The notes: generated from the sequence alone by a model not told the origin. DNA of 64,000 nt from Diplonema japonicum (GCA_964019335.1 OZ025740.1:62001-126000), one strand, 5' to 3'; counted from the stretch's first letter, positions 1-11,941 are shown. Translations and numbers: made by a program.

Positions 1-393
1 AAGAACTACCGACACGCTGTGACGCAGCTTACAAACAAGGCATATGTCAATGAGGACAACAAGGAACGGCCAGTTCTGGTGCCGGCCCATGCTTGACGCT
101 AGGTTCCAGTCAGCCAGAAGAAAAGTCAACCCGTACAAGTAAAGCGCAGCCTCGATCATTCTGTACCGCAACCTGCGCTCCGTCAACAGCTGCAGAACCA
201 TAGCTAACGACACCACGAGCCCAAGCACCCTGCGACTGTGTCCAAGCTTGGTGAAGTCACTTGCGGAGAGCAGCACCGCATTCCCAAATGCCACAAGCCC
301 CGCAATACACCCCGTTATGAGAATCTTCTTGGTGAATGATGTCGAGCGGCTATCTCCCGGACGCACCAAATGCGTGTAAAGAAAACACCTCAT
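1..393 (-). CDS. Membrane adenylate cyclase, N-terminal part (cut by window edge)
   Basis: The minus strand encodes 131 residues starting MRCFLYTHLVRPGDS and running off the left edge. The segment is hydrophobic, with about four predicted membrane helices. It aligns by eye with the first ~130 residues of the intact cyclase at 32834-34981: both have RPGDS or RAGDS near the start, a TKKILIT or SKKLILIT stretch, LLTERR or ILIERR, and a VLIDICLVCKL or LLIDLCLVCKL block. I infer that the missing part holds the cytoplasmic catalytic domain making cAMP from ATP. The start is the first ATG of the open frame, which gives the same N-terminal layout as the paralog. The CNBD protein gene lies just upstream in the transcription direction. 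The call rests on homology to the paralog only; the catalytic part is outside the window. Confidence 0.75.
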   Translation of the reverse strand, partial: MRCFLYTHLVRPGDSRSTSFTKKILITGCIAGLVAFGNAVLLSASDFTKLGHSRRVLGLVVSLAMVLQLLTERRLRYRMIEAALYLYGLTFLLADWNLASSMGRHQNWPFLVVLIDICLVCKLRHSVSVVL

Positions 394-508
394 AGGTTCT
401 CTTCTTTTTTTTTTATTTTTGTCTCCCCTACTCATGACTACAAGACAGAGGAAAAGAATAAGATATTGAAAACATGGTGACGAGACTGACAAGTCCATCT
501 AATGTATT

Positions 509-2836
509 CTAAAAGAGTTGTGAAGTGCTTGTCGATGACTCGTCCATGTATCCCATGCCAGGGATGTACAGGGTGCAGGAGGTGGTGGGTGAAGATGGAG
601 GGCAGAAATAACTAACTTGGCTCTTTCTCTCTTTTCCCCTCGTGGACTTGCGTTTCCTCGAGCGTATAAAACTACTCGGAACCCAAGGAACCGTTGGTGA
701 CTCAGGTTCTGCAATATCTATAGATGGCGGTGTCATCGGCGGTGCCGATTGATTGACAGCATTCTTTCTTGGGGACATAATTTGGTGCTGCCAACACTCC
801 TCTGTTGTAAAGACCCACCGCCAGGTCTCGTTTAGATACAGCCCGTACTGCTTCAGGGGACGCTTCTTGCTTTTCTTCTTCTTGACTCCCAACTCCTTTT
901 CCATGGTTAAAACAGGTATGCTGAATGAATCGTCTTGAGCAGCACTACTCACAGGGGAAGAACACTGGCTCTCACCTAAGGAGGGGCTCGCACGGGTCAT
1001 AGCCCCTATTCTACGCATTCCTTTATCCTGAACTTGAACCGGCAGAAGTGCTTTATTACTCTCACGCATCTCTCGCTGTTTTAAAATATTCGCAGGGATA
1101 GTTTGAGTTTCAACCTCAGTTTGGAGGAACTCCAGGAGCGCTTGTCGAACGGACTTCACCGCAGGGGATCTTACTTGCATCTTCCGGACAGGGCTCAATA
1201 CGCACGGAATGGGTTCGTCGTTGGGTTTGTTCTCAAGTATGCTAGGCACCGGCTTCAAGCACTTTTTCTGCAGTGTCCTCCACCTCGAGTTGTAATGAGC
1301 CTCTTTTCCCTTTTCGATGTCTGACGCTTTTGCAACTGACTGTGAACTGGGGGGTTGTGGCTGATGAACAGGGACCTGTTCGACCTCAGCTCTGTTGGAA
1401 ACAAGCTTCTTGCCAAAGTCTGGGAGGTCGCTTGTCGGGTAAAGGAGGATCTCGCCCTCTTTCGGCGGGGTGTACAGCGCGCAGTCGATCCACTTGAGGA
1501 CCTTGTTGTGGACACCATGCTGGCGGAGGATGGGCACGATGTGCATGCGCTCCACCTCCCACACGTCACAGTAGTCAATGGCGACAACATTGTTGAGCCA
1601 CTTGTGCTTTGCAAGGCAGGTCTCCCCGACCACCAGGTTCCGAGGGCAGGCCACGTGTCTCCCTGAAACCCGGTAAGCAGTAGCCCCTCCAGTCACCATG
1701 ACAAGACGGTCGCATGCCTCAGCAACAGAAATGACTGTTTCGTTTGGGGACGCCACCTTCAGCCGGAGGCACCGGAAGATCTCCGCGCAGCAAGACCGCG
1801 ACAGCAACGGTGCCCAGCGTAGGTTCTGCATCCACACCTCGAAGTGCGAGTTCATCCGCTTTCCCTCGTGCTCCTTGCGCAGAACCAACCCGGCCTTCAT
1901 GATCTCCTTTGCAGAAGCTTCTCGCTCGTCTTGCATGAAGGTGTCGAACACCGTGGACTTGATGGTGAAGACCTCGCAATTCTCCACCACACGCACCGTG
2001 TAGTCCAGCTTCTGTTTGAATAGGAACTCCACCTGCCATTGGACGATGGGCTTGTCACGCTCTGAGCGTGTCTCCCCTTGCACTCCTCTGTACTGGACGA
2101 CGCCATCTGTCACGATGGCAAGGTACCCGAGGGCAGTATCAGACGAGTAGATGACAGATCCCTTCTTAAACAAGCGGCTTTGTGCGAGGTTCGCCAGCCT
2201 CCGTAGCTGATCGCTGTTCATATAGGCGAAGAGCGGTACTTTGCGAAGAATTGGGACAACCACTGTGTTTAAGAAGTCCCCTGCCCGCTGTACGATCCTT
2301 GAGAGGTCTTCGTTTCTGATGGTGAAGACAACCCCAGGCTCTGCGCATGTTACTGTGCAGGGTGATCCTGCTCGTTCAAGTGCTAGTTTCAAAGGGAACA
2401 ACAAGCACGGAGCGTGTGTCGGGAGGCTGTACCATGGTGATGCCATTTTACCGGACACTAGAATGCTGAAGAAGTCCCCGCTGCCTTGTTGAAACACAAC
2501 CTCCCCTGCCCCTACTTGTCGAAACTCACCTGCGCTAATGAGTTTGGTCACGTGCTCGGGCATCCACTTGGACATGACCGCACAGCCACGCACTGCCTTC
2601 ATGATTATTCTATTGCGTATCTTGACCTTCTTCTCCACCAGGGCGTCGCGGACTCGTGATAGAGCGCTCTCCTTAAGAGAGTCCCAAATGCATTCAGGGA
2701 GGTGTTTGATGTCCGCAGTCTCCAGGTTCGGGAACCCGACCTCTTCCAACCTCAGCGGCCTCTTAGCGTCTTCTCGTAAAGTCTTCCAGCAGTGGGACTC
2801 GGGGCTCGAGAGGAGTAGGTTCGTGAAGTCCGTCAT
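509..2836 (-). CDS. Protein with three cyclic-nucleotide-binding-like domains (CARP1-like)
   Basis: A 775-residue soluble protein. The open frame extends upstream into a poly-Phe stretch encoded by poly-A/T DNA, so I take the start at MTDFTNLLLS. Three beta-roll units resembling cyclic-nucleotide-binding domains are visible at about residues 90-190 (with VVFQQGSGDFFSILVSGK), 200-305 (LFKKGSVIY...LAIVTDGVVQYRG) and 345-440 (ASPNETVIS...LVMVTGGATAYRV). The canonical phosphate-binding cassette (FGE..L...PR.A) is not clearly preserved in any of them, so nucleotide binding is unproven. The remaining ~335 residues are basic, low in complexity and probably disordered. Trypanosome CARP1, a cAMP-response protein, is known to have a similar arrangement of two or three CNBD-like units. 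The next gene downstream encodes an adenylate cyclase N-terminus, which fits a cAMP role. A channel tail is unlikely because no membrane segments are present. Confidence 0.7.
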   Translation of the reverse strand: MTDFTNLLLSSPESHCWKTLREDAKRPLRLEEVGFPNLETADIKHLPECIWDSLKESALSRVRDALVEKKVKIRNRIIMKAVRGCAVMSKWMPEHVTKLISAGEFRQVGAGEVVFQQGSGDFFSILVSGKMASPWYSLPTHAPCLLFPLKLALERAGSPCTVTCAEPGVVFTIRNEDLSRIVQRAGDFLNTVVVPILRKVPLFAYMNSDQLRRLANLAQSRLFKKGSVIYSSDTALGYLAIVTDGVVQYRGVQGETRSERDKPIVQWQVEFLFKQKLDYTVRVVENCEVFTIKSTVFDTFMQDEREASAKEIMKAGLVLRKEHEGKRMNSHFEVWMQNLRWAPLLSRSCCAEIFRCLRLKVASPNETVISVAEACDRLVMVTGGATAYRVSGRHVACPRNLVVGETCLAKHKWLNNVVAIDYCDVWEVERMHIVPILRQHGVHNKVLKWIDCALYTPPKEGEILLYPTSDLPDFGKKLVSNRAEVEQVPVHQPQPPSSQSVAKASDIEKGKEAHYNSRWRTLQKKCLKPVPSILENKPNDEPIPCVLSPVRKMQVRSPAVKSVRQALLEFLQTEVETQTIPANILKQREMRESNKALLPVQVQDKGMRRIGAMTRASPSLGESQCSSPVSSAAQDDSFSIPVLTMEKELGVKKKKSKKRPLKQYGLYLNETWRWVFTTEECWQHQIMSPRKNAVNQSAPPMTPPSIDIAEPESPTVPWVPSSFIRSRKRKSTRGKERKSQVSYFCPPSSPTTSCTLYIPGMGYMDESSTSTSQLF

Positions 2837-4235
2837 TTTCTTTTTTTGTGTGTCTGGTGTGGTGCGTGCAGAAAAAAAAATGTAAGGAGGGGGGGGGGGG
2901 GTTAAAACAAAAAAAAAGAGAGGGAGGGATAATAAAAGAAAAAAAAAAAACAAAGAAAAAAGAGGGAAAAAAAAAAAAAAAAAAAAAAAAGAAAGAGTTT
3001 TTTTTTTCTTCCCCCCCCCCTTGGGCTGGTGAAGCACAGGAAGCCATAACCCGCCTGATTCTCGGGATCTTCAGGCGATCCTGAAACATCGCAAAAAGAA
3101 GAAAAAAAAAAAAAAAGATAAAGAAAAAGAAAACACTCGTATGAGCACTCTGACGGGGGAAAGGTCTACGAGAAGGACAGTGGAAATGACTTAACCTGTG
3201 GCTAATAGCGACAACCAGAAAAGGAAAAAAAAAAAAAAAAAAAATGGAGGAAAAAAAAAAACATGAGGGGAGCGGGGTAAATGGCAATCAATCAGGGTAG
3301 GAAAAGGACGGGGGAGAAGAAAAAGAAAAGAAAGAACAGGAAAAGTGAGAGGGGGGAAAAAAATACTTTTTTTTTTTTTTTCTCTTCTCAAAATTTAAAA
3401 AAAAAAAAAAAGTCCCATCTAAGTTCTTCTACTTTTCCTTTTTTACTTTCTTTTCTTATTCTCCTTCCCCTTTCAATATTTTTCTCACAGTCTGACCCAT
3501 CTTCCACGCCTACCCTTTTTTTTGTGTTTCCCCATTGAATAGAGAAAAGCCCATGATGGTGGGGAGGGGGCGTGTGTGTTAGTCACGACCCACCGGAAAA
3601 AAAAAAACTTTTTTTCATACGAGCTAGAACGGGGAAAAAAAAGTTTGCTCTTTTGGATTTTTAATTTTGAAGCCTCAAAAAAAAAAAAAAAAAAAAAAAG
3701 AGTAAGAACTGGGCACAACGCGATTTTTAATTCCATTCCATCCCTTGTAGACAACAAAACAGGAATTCTATCCGAGTTCAAACTAGAAATCCGAAAAGAG
3801 GTTTTTTTTTTTTAATTTTTTTCATTTAGAAACAAAAAAAAAAAAAAAAAAAAAAAAAAGAAATCACGTCATATCTCAAAAAAAAAAAAGTGAAGATACC
3901 CTTTGAAGAAACAAAAAAAAAAAAAAAAACCCATAAAAAAGGACCTGGAACTGATAAATCAGTCATATATATAATATCTCCCCCAAACAAAAGTTGTGCC
4001 TCCTGATCAGGGGGTATAGTAGACCAACATCGAAGGGTGCCAAAAGTACACATCAAGGACTGACCACCTCTTGGGCTTCGCTTCAAGTTTCGAAGGACAG
4101 GATAACTGGCTTGTGGCAGCCAGGGCCCCTCATCACGATCGGCTGAGTTGAACTCCTTCTCCTCACATAGACTTTGGGAAAATTTTCTGAAAAAATACTT
4201 GACTTGTCTCAGTCTAGGGGCGCACAGGATGGAGG

Positions 4236-4282
<47 letters not shown>

Positions 4283-4286
4283 GAGT

Positions 4287-4349
4287 TTTTTAAGGTGGAC
4301 GTATATCGGTTATAGGCCGTCAACGCGCAACCCCTCTGCATCAGCAGTC
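4287..4349 (-). repeat. Dispersed repeat C, copy 1
   Basis: A 63-bp stretch (AAGGTGGACGTATATCGG onward, ending CATCAGCAGTC) is identical to 48837-48899. Both copies have the same orientation. Read on the minus strand, both can encode QRGCALTAYNRYTSTL, which hints at a coding ancestor. At 48 kb the homologous coding-like sequence continues, so this copy is the shorter one. Confidence 0.7.
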
Positions 4350-4994
4350 AAAAAAAAAAAACACCAACTGTGCTGCCAATGGGAAAAAAAAGGGGGGGGG
4401 GCAGTCCTTTTATGGGTAAAAAGCATGTAGGGGACAAAACTTTCTTTATTTCTTTGTAGTTATGAAGGCGTAAGAAGAAAAAGAAAAAAAAAAAAAGAGA
4501 AATATAAAAGAAGGTGGAATAACATGGGCCAAATTGGGGGTTTCCTCTAAGAAAAAGGCAGGCACCCTGACTGGCACGAAACAAGAGAGAAGAGAAAAAA
4601 GATAAAGAGAGGAAGGAAAAAAAAAGAGAAAAGAAAATACACGTCACACTCAGGTTAAAAACATGAGAAGAAAGGGAAGGGAAAAAAAAAAAAAAAGCTA
4701 AAAAAAAGAGGAAAGGTGAAGGGGAACAACACATGTGACCGCAAACACAATCAAACAAAAAAAGTTTAAAGAGCCGTAAAATGACTACGCCATTCTTAAG
4801 GAGACTAATAATGAAGTAGCCTCGATTGCTTGTTTGAACAGGGGGGGGGGGGGGGGAAGAAGGGAAGAAAACAGGGAAGAGGGAGTGCATAGCGGATATA
4901 TTCCCCCCCCCTAAGGCCTTATCCAGAGACAAAAAAAAGGGGGATTACCTTTATTCATGGATATATATCTTTCTATTATTTTCAGCTGTGCGCT

Positions 4995-5028
<34 letters not shown>

Positions 5029-5138
5029 AATTTGACAAGAAAGCCTCTTTTTTTTTTTTTTTTTTTTTTTTTAAATATGTATGATCACCAATCGTTTTTT
5101 ATCTACGACATGATTAGCTGATAACGGGTGTGGAAGAA

Positions 5139-5169
<31 letters not shown>

Positions 5170-5174
<5 letters not shown>

Positions 5175-5215
5175 AGACTATTTAAGGGCCTGCAGTATGT
5201 GGCAGGGCGCATCGT
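5170..5215 (-). repeat. Dispersed repeat B, degenerate copy
   Basis: The sequence around TGCAGTATGTGGCAGGGCG resembles the TGCGGTATGTGGCAGGACG core found at about 18730, 19970 and 44185. It lies directly after a long A run, as the other copies at 19958 and 44169 do. Confidence 0.5.
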
Positions 5216-5572
5216 CTACTTGATTACAGGGGCGCACCTCGGCCTAGCTGTAGCTTCTTCTGCGTTCTGCGTTGTGTCCTTAATGCGTTTGTGCAACTCA
5301 ACCCTAGCCGGGGCGCGGCGGGTAACCAAGACCCAGCCCTGAGCATCTGCAATATATTCTTCCATTCGGGCGCTACCGGTGATGACCGACGAGGTACTTT
5401 TTATATTTCCATATTTCTGTGTTATCCCACCGCCTTAAAAAAAAACAAAAAAAAAAAATCTCCATTCCTCCTTATTTCCAGGAGATTGCCCACCCCCGGG
5501 CTCAGCTAACTTGACGAGATGGACTGGCTTTTTTCAGTGAAAAAAAATTCTTTAAAAAAAAAGGGTCCTGCG

Positions 5573-5610
<38 letters not shown>

Positions 5611-6530
5611 CTCTCTTTTTCTTTACTCTATATGAATTATGTCCGACTGACTCTCTGCGAGGACGGCTCACAAAAAAAAAAAAAAAAAAAAAAATACTCA
5701 CAATTGAAAAAAAAGCCACAAAAAACCAAGAAATGGGAAAAAGCAACAACAAAAGAAACAAACAAAAAGAAAGAAAGAATCTCCTTTTCTTATTCTTATG
5801 GCTCGATGTAAGTACTGAAATCTCCCTTGTCTTGATGGCACATAAGAGTAAGAGCCCTGCAATTACCACTGGGACCTGAAGGCTTTAACACGAATTCATC
5901 AGAATATTTGATAAATGCTGCCAATGGACGAATATTTCGCCCATTAATAAATAGTACTGGTAGCCCACGCTTGTCTTTTTTTCTAGAACAAACTCACTTT
6001 TCCAGGTGGTCTTTCTTCGATAAAAAATAATAATATTTCCCCTATTTCCTATTCTCCTTTGTGTTTTCTTTTTTTTGAAAAAAGGGAAGGGGGGGGACAA
6101 AATATCACATTTCAGGTATCTCCATAACAGAGAGATATCGCAAAAAAAAAGGGGGGGGTGCATTTTGTGTGTAATTATTATGTATTTTCATATTTCATAA
6201 TAATAAGAAAACGGAGAGGGGTGGGAGACCACACTCTATGATACTTTTTTCTTCTTCTTTTTCTTTTAAAAAAAAATCTTTCATATCGCATTGCGTGACC
6301 CCCCCTCATTTCTTCCCCGTTACATATATTACTTTTTTTTTCCTTTTCTTTTTTTTTTTTTCCCTCCCTTCCTTTGCATGGTATGAAACCCTAGCCGCAA
6401 GAAAAAAAGTAAGTAAATAAAAGGGTAGGTACTTTTAGGAAAAAAAAAAAAAAAAAAAGAAAAAAAAAGAAATACCCCTATTCAGAAATATGTTTTAAAC
6501 CGGAAAATTTCTTTCGGCAACCTTGGGTCC

Positions 6531-6561
<31 letters not shown>

Positions 6562-7028
6562 ATTTCCGTATTTCTCCACCACTCTGCCATCTCCGGTGGC
6601 CGCCACTGTCCACTCAGGCTCTCATGAAGTTCTTCTGGGGGAGGGGGAGAAATGCAGAAGAACATATTTTCTGATTTCGGTATTTCCTTCATTCATCTTG
6701 GGTGTGGACAAAATCTGTCGGGGGAAAAAAAAAAAAATAGAATAAAATAATAGAAAATACTTCTCTTTCTTTCTTTTCTTTTCTTGCACCTAAAAAAAAA
6801 ATATTTTGCCAGAAGAAGAGAAAAAAAAAAAAAAAACAATTAAATGTGTGTTTTAAAGGGGTTTATTTGTAAGATGCCCTCGCACCTTTGTTCTTAAATA
6901 TTAAAAAGAGAGAAATATGGTATCGATCCATACTTTTTTTTTTTTTTAATTTTCTGTTTTTCTCCTTCGCACTGAAATTGTGATGTAGATAAAATAATAA
7001 TATTGAAAAAAAAAAAAAAAAAAAAAGA

Positions 7029-7065
7029 TTCACTATGATAGGAACGAAGTGGTTAGCAACGGCCC
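7029..7065 (-). repeat. Dispersed repeat A (retroelement 3' end), short copy
   Basis: Contains TTCACTATGATAGGAACGAA followed by GTGGTTAGCAACGGCCC. The same block occurs at 32007, 38554, 45514 and 57468, with diverged forms at 58090 and 60814. It begins immediately after an A run of about 20, so on the minus strand the repeat ends in TAGTGAA followed by oligo-T. I read it as the 3' end of a severely 5'-truncated retroelement. Confidence 0.65.
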
Positions 7066-8413
7066 AAAAAAACAAAAAAAGAAATGCGCAATTTATATCT
7101 CGAGGTGCTGGGGTGCCTAAACATTTGATGCTCTCATGATGGGTAAAAGAAAGGGAGAGGGGAAAAAAAGGGCCATGCTTGCTGAAGTGAAGTGTGTAGT
7201 CCTCGTCTTCCTACCATAGGCCAGGACACCTGAGATATAAAACGTTAAAAAAGAAAAAAAAACAAAAAAGAAAAAGGAAAATGCTCGTTACAATAAGAGA
7301 AATAAAAAAAAAAAAATAAAAAACTATCGAAATAATTGATTTCCTTCCCCCCCTCCCTCCCTCCCTTGTGGATCTCGGCTCTTGGGCAAGAGATCCTCTT
7401 TCCCCTCCCTCCGTTTTCTTTTTTTTCTTTAATTCTCTTTTTTTTTTTTTTCCCCTCCCCCATCACTTCAAAAAAAAAAAAGTAGAATTCAAATTTATCA
7501 TTTTTTCCACAAAAGTCACGAAAAAAAAAAAAAAAAAATAGAAGAGGAAAGAGGAGAGAAAAAGGAAAGGGAGGATATGGAGACTAGAAATGAAGTTTTT
7601 CATTTGGGGATAATATAACTAGGAAAACAAAAAAAAGAAAACAAAAAGGAAAGAAAAGAAAATTCGCTCTTTTCTCCGAATGAAATTTAATTCGTATTTT
7701 TTTCTTTTTTTTTTTTTTCTTTTTTTTTTTTTAAAGGTGAATTGAAATAAATGTGCTCTGGAAGAGTTTTAAAAGTATAGAAATAAAAAAAAAGATAAAA
7801 AAAGAAAATGCGCAAAAGAAACAAAACTCTGAGAAAGTTGGTTTCTAGGGGGAAAGGGAATGAGAATGGGAAGGACGGGAGCAAACCAGAAAATAAAGAA
7901 GTGGGGAGGAAGGAAAGAAAAAAAAAATGGGGGGAAAATCTTTTTATTTTTTATTTTTCATCTTTACAGTTTTTTCTGCCAATAGAATGTATTCCCCAGT
8001 AGATTTGCATAATGTGAGAGGGGATGGCATGAGCAAAGGAAACAAAAACAAAGAAAAAAAAAATTGCCGAGAACAAGGTGTCCCGGGGAAAAGAATTGGG
8101 AGACTTTCCTTTTTTTTCTTGTTGACGAGGAAGAATTGGTTATAGCAGTACCCTTGATTACTTTAGCTCAAACCCTAGAGGGTGTCTCTTGTTTTTTTTT
8201 ATTTTTGTTCTTGGTTTCAAGGACTATTCCGTTTCCCCGCGGACATACAACGGTCGTTGCAAGGCTTTTGGTTGAGGAAAGCGATGAAGGCCGAAGCGCT
8301 TGAAGCAAAAAAAAAAAAAAGAAAATCAGAGGCCCAAGGTTTGCGCAAAAAAAAAAAAAAGAGATCTAGGGGCAAATTGGCTATTTAGAGTAAATAAAAG
8401 ACTGGTTCTTTTA

Positions 8414-8452
<39 letters not shown>

Positions 8453-8805
8453 GCGCGACCTAATTGTGGAGTAGTTACATTTTTTTTTTTCTTCTTTTTA
8501 TTTTTTGTTGTAATAAATAAAAAAAAAAAAAAAAAAAAAAAAACAATATCAGCAACAAAAAAAACATAACAAAAAAAAGAAAAAAAAAATTCAAATAAGG
8601 AAGCAGACCGTAGTGGTCCGTTCTTCTGGTGGAAGAAAAAAAAAAAGAAAAAAAAAAAGGAGCAAAAAAAAAAAAAAAAAAAACTAGTCTGGCTTCATTT
8701 GTTTGCGCGCACCTTCGTCCCGAATCTCGCCTGCGGAGAGCTTGCGATGCTCTTCTTGCACCGCACCAGCCCTTTGTGGGACAAAATGCAAGAACAATGG
8801 ACTAA

Positions 8806-8880
8806 AAATAAAATAGCTCATTATGCTGCCATCAACTAGCTTTTTGGTCTCGACAATAATATTTTTAAAACAAAAAAAAC
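8806..8880. repeat. Dispersed repeat E, copy 1
   Basis: About 75 bp, including TAGCTCATTATGCTGCCATC and AACTAGCTTTTTGGTCTCGA, matches 40536-40611 with only a few differences in the same orientation. No coding potential is seen. Confidence 0.65.
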
Positions 8881-9576
8881 GAAATTAGCAAAAAAAAAAA
8901 AAAAAAAAAAATATCAAATACAGTAATTTACTGTTTAAAAAAAAAGGGGGGGGGGCAAATTATTACCAGTGCAGGACCCTAATTTTTTTTATTATTTTAC
9001 ACATTTCACTTTTTCCTTTTTTTTTTTTTTCTTTTTTTTTTTTTTCTTTTTTGCTGTATTGTAATTAAAATTACACCAAATGATGTTTCATTGAAGAGAA
9101 AAGAAAATTTGTTTGACTTTTATTTTAAGCAACTACGCCACTCAACAACAAAAATGATTTTTTTTTTTTTTTTTTCCCCCGCAGGCTCAGATTTTAAACA
9201 AAAGTAAGTAAATAGAAAGGGGTAAAAAAAAAAAAAAAAAAAAAAAACATAACCAATAAATCCCAAGACTGGGTTTTGGCAGTGTACTTTTGGTCTAAGG
9301 TTAAAAAAAAAAAAAAAAAAAAAAAAAGAATATTGTGTTCAGTTTTTTTTTTTTTTTTTTTTTTCACTTTTCAATTTCATATGTTTCTCTTAAAAAATTG
9401 TTACTCTGGGCTCACTGCTCAGACACAGGGGTGGGGAGGCACAAAAAAAGAGGGGGGGGCATGAAAAATGGGGATATGGGGGGGAAGAGAGATATAGAAA
9501 GGATAAGGTATAAAAAAAACAAACAAAAAATTAAAACAAACATTTCTTTCTGAGCGCCGGTATATGGATTTGGACG

Positions 9577-9612
<36 letters not shown>

Positions 9613-10607
9613 TTCTTCCTTTTTCTTTTTTATTTTTTAATAATGCGCAAAGTCTCAAGGCTCTATATACACCAACAAAAAAGAAGAAAAAGTGTGACAA
9701 AAAAAAAATGAAATCTTAAAAAAAAAAAAAAAAAAATTGTATTTCAAACAGGAACGTGGGATAGTACAAATAGGCCCAAGCTTGGCGTTCTTTCAAAAAA
9801 GTGATAAAAAGGTTAAACAAACAAAAAGCCGAGTTTGATTATTAGAAAAATGGTGTACAACTCGCGATAGCTATTCTTCTCTTCTTCGCAATCTGCCTTA
9901 ATTCTCCAGAGAAAAAAAAAAAAGACTCTTTTGTGCAATCTTGCACTTTTTCTTCTTCTTTTTTTTCCTTTTTCTTTTTTTTTTCTTTTAACAATTTGGA
10001 CAAAAAAATTTAAAGATAGGCTTTTTTTTTTCCCCCTCACCTTTTTTTTTTTTTTTTTTTTTTTTTATTATGTCCTCAACTTCTTTTTCTGTTCTTTTAT
10101 TGTTCTCTTTTTTCTTTTTTTCTTTTTAAAAGTTGTAGTGGAGAGGAAAAAAATTTTTTAAGAGTCCTTGCATCTTGTTCTTGCGATACGAGACGCAACG
10201 TGCCCTTATTTTTATTTGTTCTTTACAAGAACGAAAAAAAAGGAAAAAGAAAGGCAAAAAAATAGGAGAGGGTCCCCTAATTTTTTCCCTTAAGAAAAAT
10301 AAAGCAATCCCTTCTTTTTCTTTATTCTTTTTAAATTCAAAAGCAGTGTCTATACTTTATTTCATTTATTTTCTTTTCTTTTCTTTTCTTTTGAGCCCCC
10401 CAGTCCCTTTTTTTTTTTCCACCCTCGTTGTCAAAATTTCTTCTTTCTTATGTCTTTCTTCCTTTTCTTTTTTTTTTTTTTTTCCCACCCACTTTTCTTC
10501 CTCAATATACCCAAAGATTAACTTCACCCAGGCACTTGAGAAAGAAAAGAATTGGAAAAAAAAAAAAAGAAAAAAGGGGAAAAAAAAAGAAATTAAAAAG
10601 ATGACAG

Positions 10608-10639
<32 letters not shown>

Positions 10640-10957
10640 AGGGATAAAAAAATAAAGCATGAACTGGAGCTCAACAAAACAATTATAGACTGCTGAACGG
10701 GTAAAGTAGTGTGTGTGTTTTTTTTCATTTTTTTTTTTTTCATTTTTTCTTGAAGGGTAAGGAAGGCAAAGAGAGGAAATATGAAGAAAGAGAAAAAAAA
10801 GGGGAAAAGCAAAAAGAGAAGAAAAAAAAAGCGAAAAATCAGAAGAGGACCTTCATTAAAAACAAAGAATATTATGAGCACACCACTAAAATCACAACAA
10901 AACTAGGGCACTGCAGTCCATTTCTTACAGCCTACTAAATTGGCCCTTTTACACAGG

Positions 10958-10988
<31 letters not shown>

Positions 10989-11298
10989 TGAAGAAAAAAA
11001 AAAGCCTTTAAAAAATAGAAAAAAAATTCTTTTTTTCCAGAAACAAAATTTGAAAAAAGGGGGGAGGGTGTAAAAAAAAAAAAATTGTTATTTTCATGAG
11101 AAACAAAATTGTTTTTCTTTTTTTTCTTTCTTCTTTTTCTTTCTTTCAAAAAAAACAAATATGCAAGTAGGGGGAGGAGGAGGGGAGGGGGGGGGGGGGT
11201 GGTAGAAGGGAAGAGGGAGTAAAGAATATATTCATTTTTTTTTTTTTTTTTTTTAGCTAAGTTTTATTTTTTATTTTTTTTATTTTTTATTTTTTTTT

Positions 11299-11329
<31 letters not shown>

Positions 11330-11479
11330 CTTGGGCACAGGCAATAGAGAAAAAGAAAAAAGAAGAATAAATTTATTTTATTTTTTTTTCCTTTATTTTT
11401 TTTTTTTTTTTTTTTTTTTTCCTCTAGCCTTTATCATGTGCATGGGAGGGAGAGGGAGAAAAGCTGGGGGAAAAAAAAA

Positions 11480-11941
11480 TCACGATTCCACATATTGGAT
11501 ATCAGTCGTACCATCATCGTTAAGAATGACAATGATCCTTGATGTCTCAGAGGGCAAACAGGCCTTTGTCTGCAATTCCACCTCTGCTTCTTCTTCGTCA
11601 GTTGTCATCACAGAATCATGCTCAATGAAGGACTCCGACGACCCGTCGTCAGAGCTCTCAGAAGAATCGACAAATTTCTGCTTCAAGACAGTAGGTACCC
11701 CATTCAGTACCATTGTCCCGTGAAGGCTGACTCGCTGCTCCAAGTTGAGCTTCCTGTGGTGAACATGGAGGTACTTGCAGGCCGTCCGGCTGCAGGCGCC
11801 CCTTGCGTAGAACTGGTCACACTTGGCAAGTCCCTTCTTCTTCACCTGGTGCTGGCACTCCCTGCAGCGAAGGGTGGACACGTTCTTCCTCTTGCGCACA
11901 ATTTCCCACGAGTTGTGCTCATGTGCAACGGTACGGCTCAT
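11480..11941 (-). CDS. Small CCCH zinc-finger protein
   Basis: A complete 153-residue protein. Near the N-terminus are a basic stretch WEIVRKRKNVSTLRCREC and then one CCCH finger at about residues 41-56 (CDQFYARGAC....CKYLH; spacing C-x8-C-x4-C-x3-H). The C-terminal half is acidic, with Ser/Asp/Glu runs (SSESSDDGSSES and TTDEEEAEVE). CCCH fingers of this kind usually bind single-stranded RNA. In euglenozoans, where transcription is polycistronic, such proteins commonly control mRNA fate, so I infer an RNA-binding regulator. The single compact domain and acidic tail could also act in protein contacts. The gene has its own ATG, a clean stop and GC-rich coding sequence unlike its poly-A/T flanks. 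Confidence 0.75.
   Translation of the reverse strand: MSRTVAHEHNSWEIVRKRKNVSTLRCRECQHQVKKKGLAKCDQFYARGACSRTACKYLHVHHRKLNLEQRVSLHGTMVLNGVPTVLKQKFVDSSESSDDGSSESFIEHDSVMTTDEEEAEVELQTKACLPSETSRIIVILNDDGTTDIQYVES

Larger units (their letters stand above)
2837..11479. other. Gene-free A/T homopolymer desert
   Basis: About 8.6 kb without a convincing gene. It is built from runs of 10-40 A or T separated by short mixed stretches, with occasional G runs near 4840 and 8945. Open frames here are poly-Lys or poly-Phe artefacts. Islands of complex sequence at about 3960-4240, 5170-5420, 5800-6010, 8040-8290 and 8690-8870 show no recognisable protein. Some match dispersed repeats described separately. Confidence 0.7.

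Noticed and set aside
7029-7065. Repeat A as a tRNA-derived SINE
   Set aside because: No A or B box fits on either strand, and the 38554 copy links it to a LINE 3' end instead.
3100-10900. Many long open frames rich in Phe, Lys or Pro
   Set aside because: They are translations of A/T or G/C homopolymers with no domain, conservation or balanced composition.
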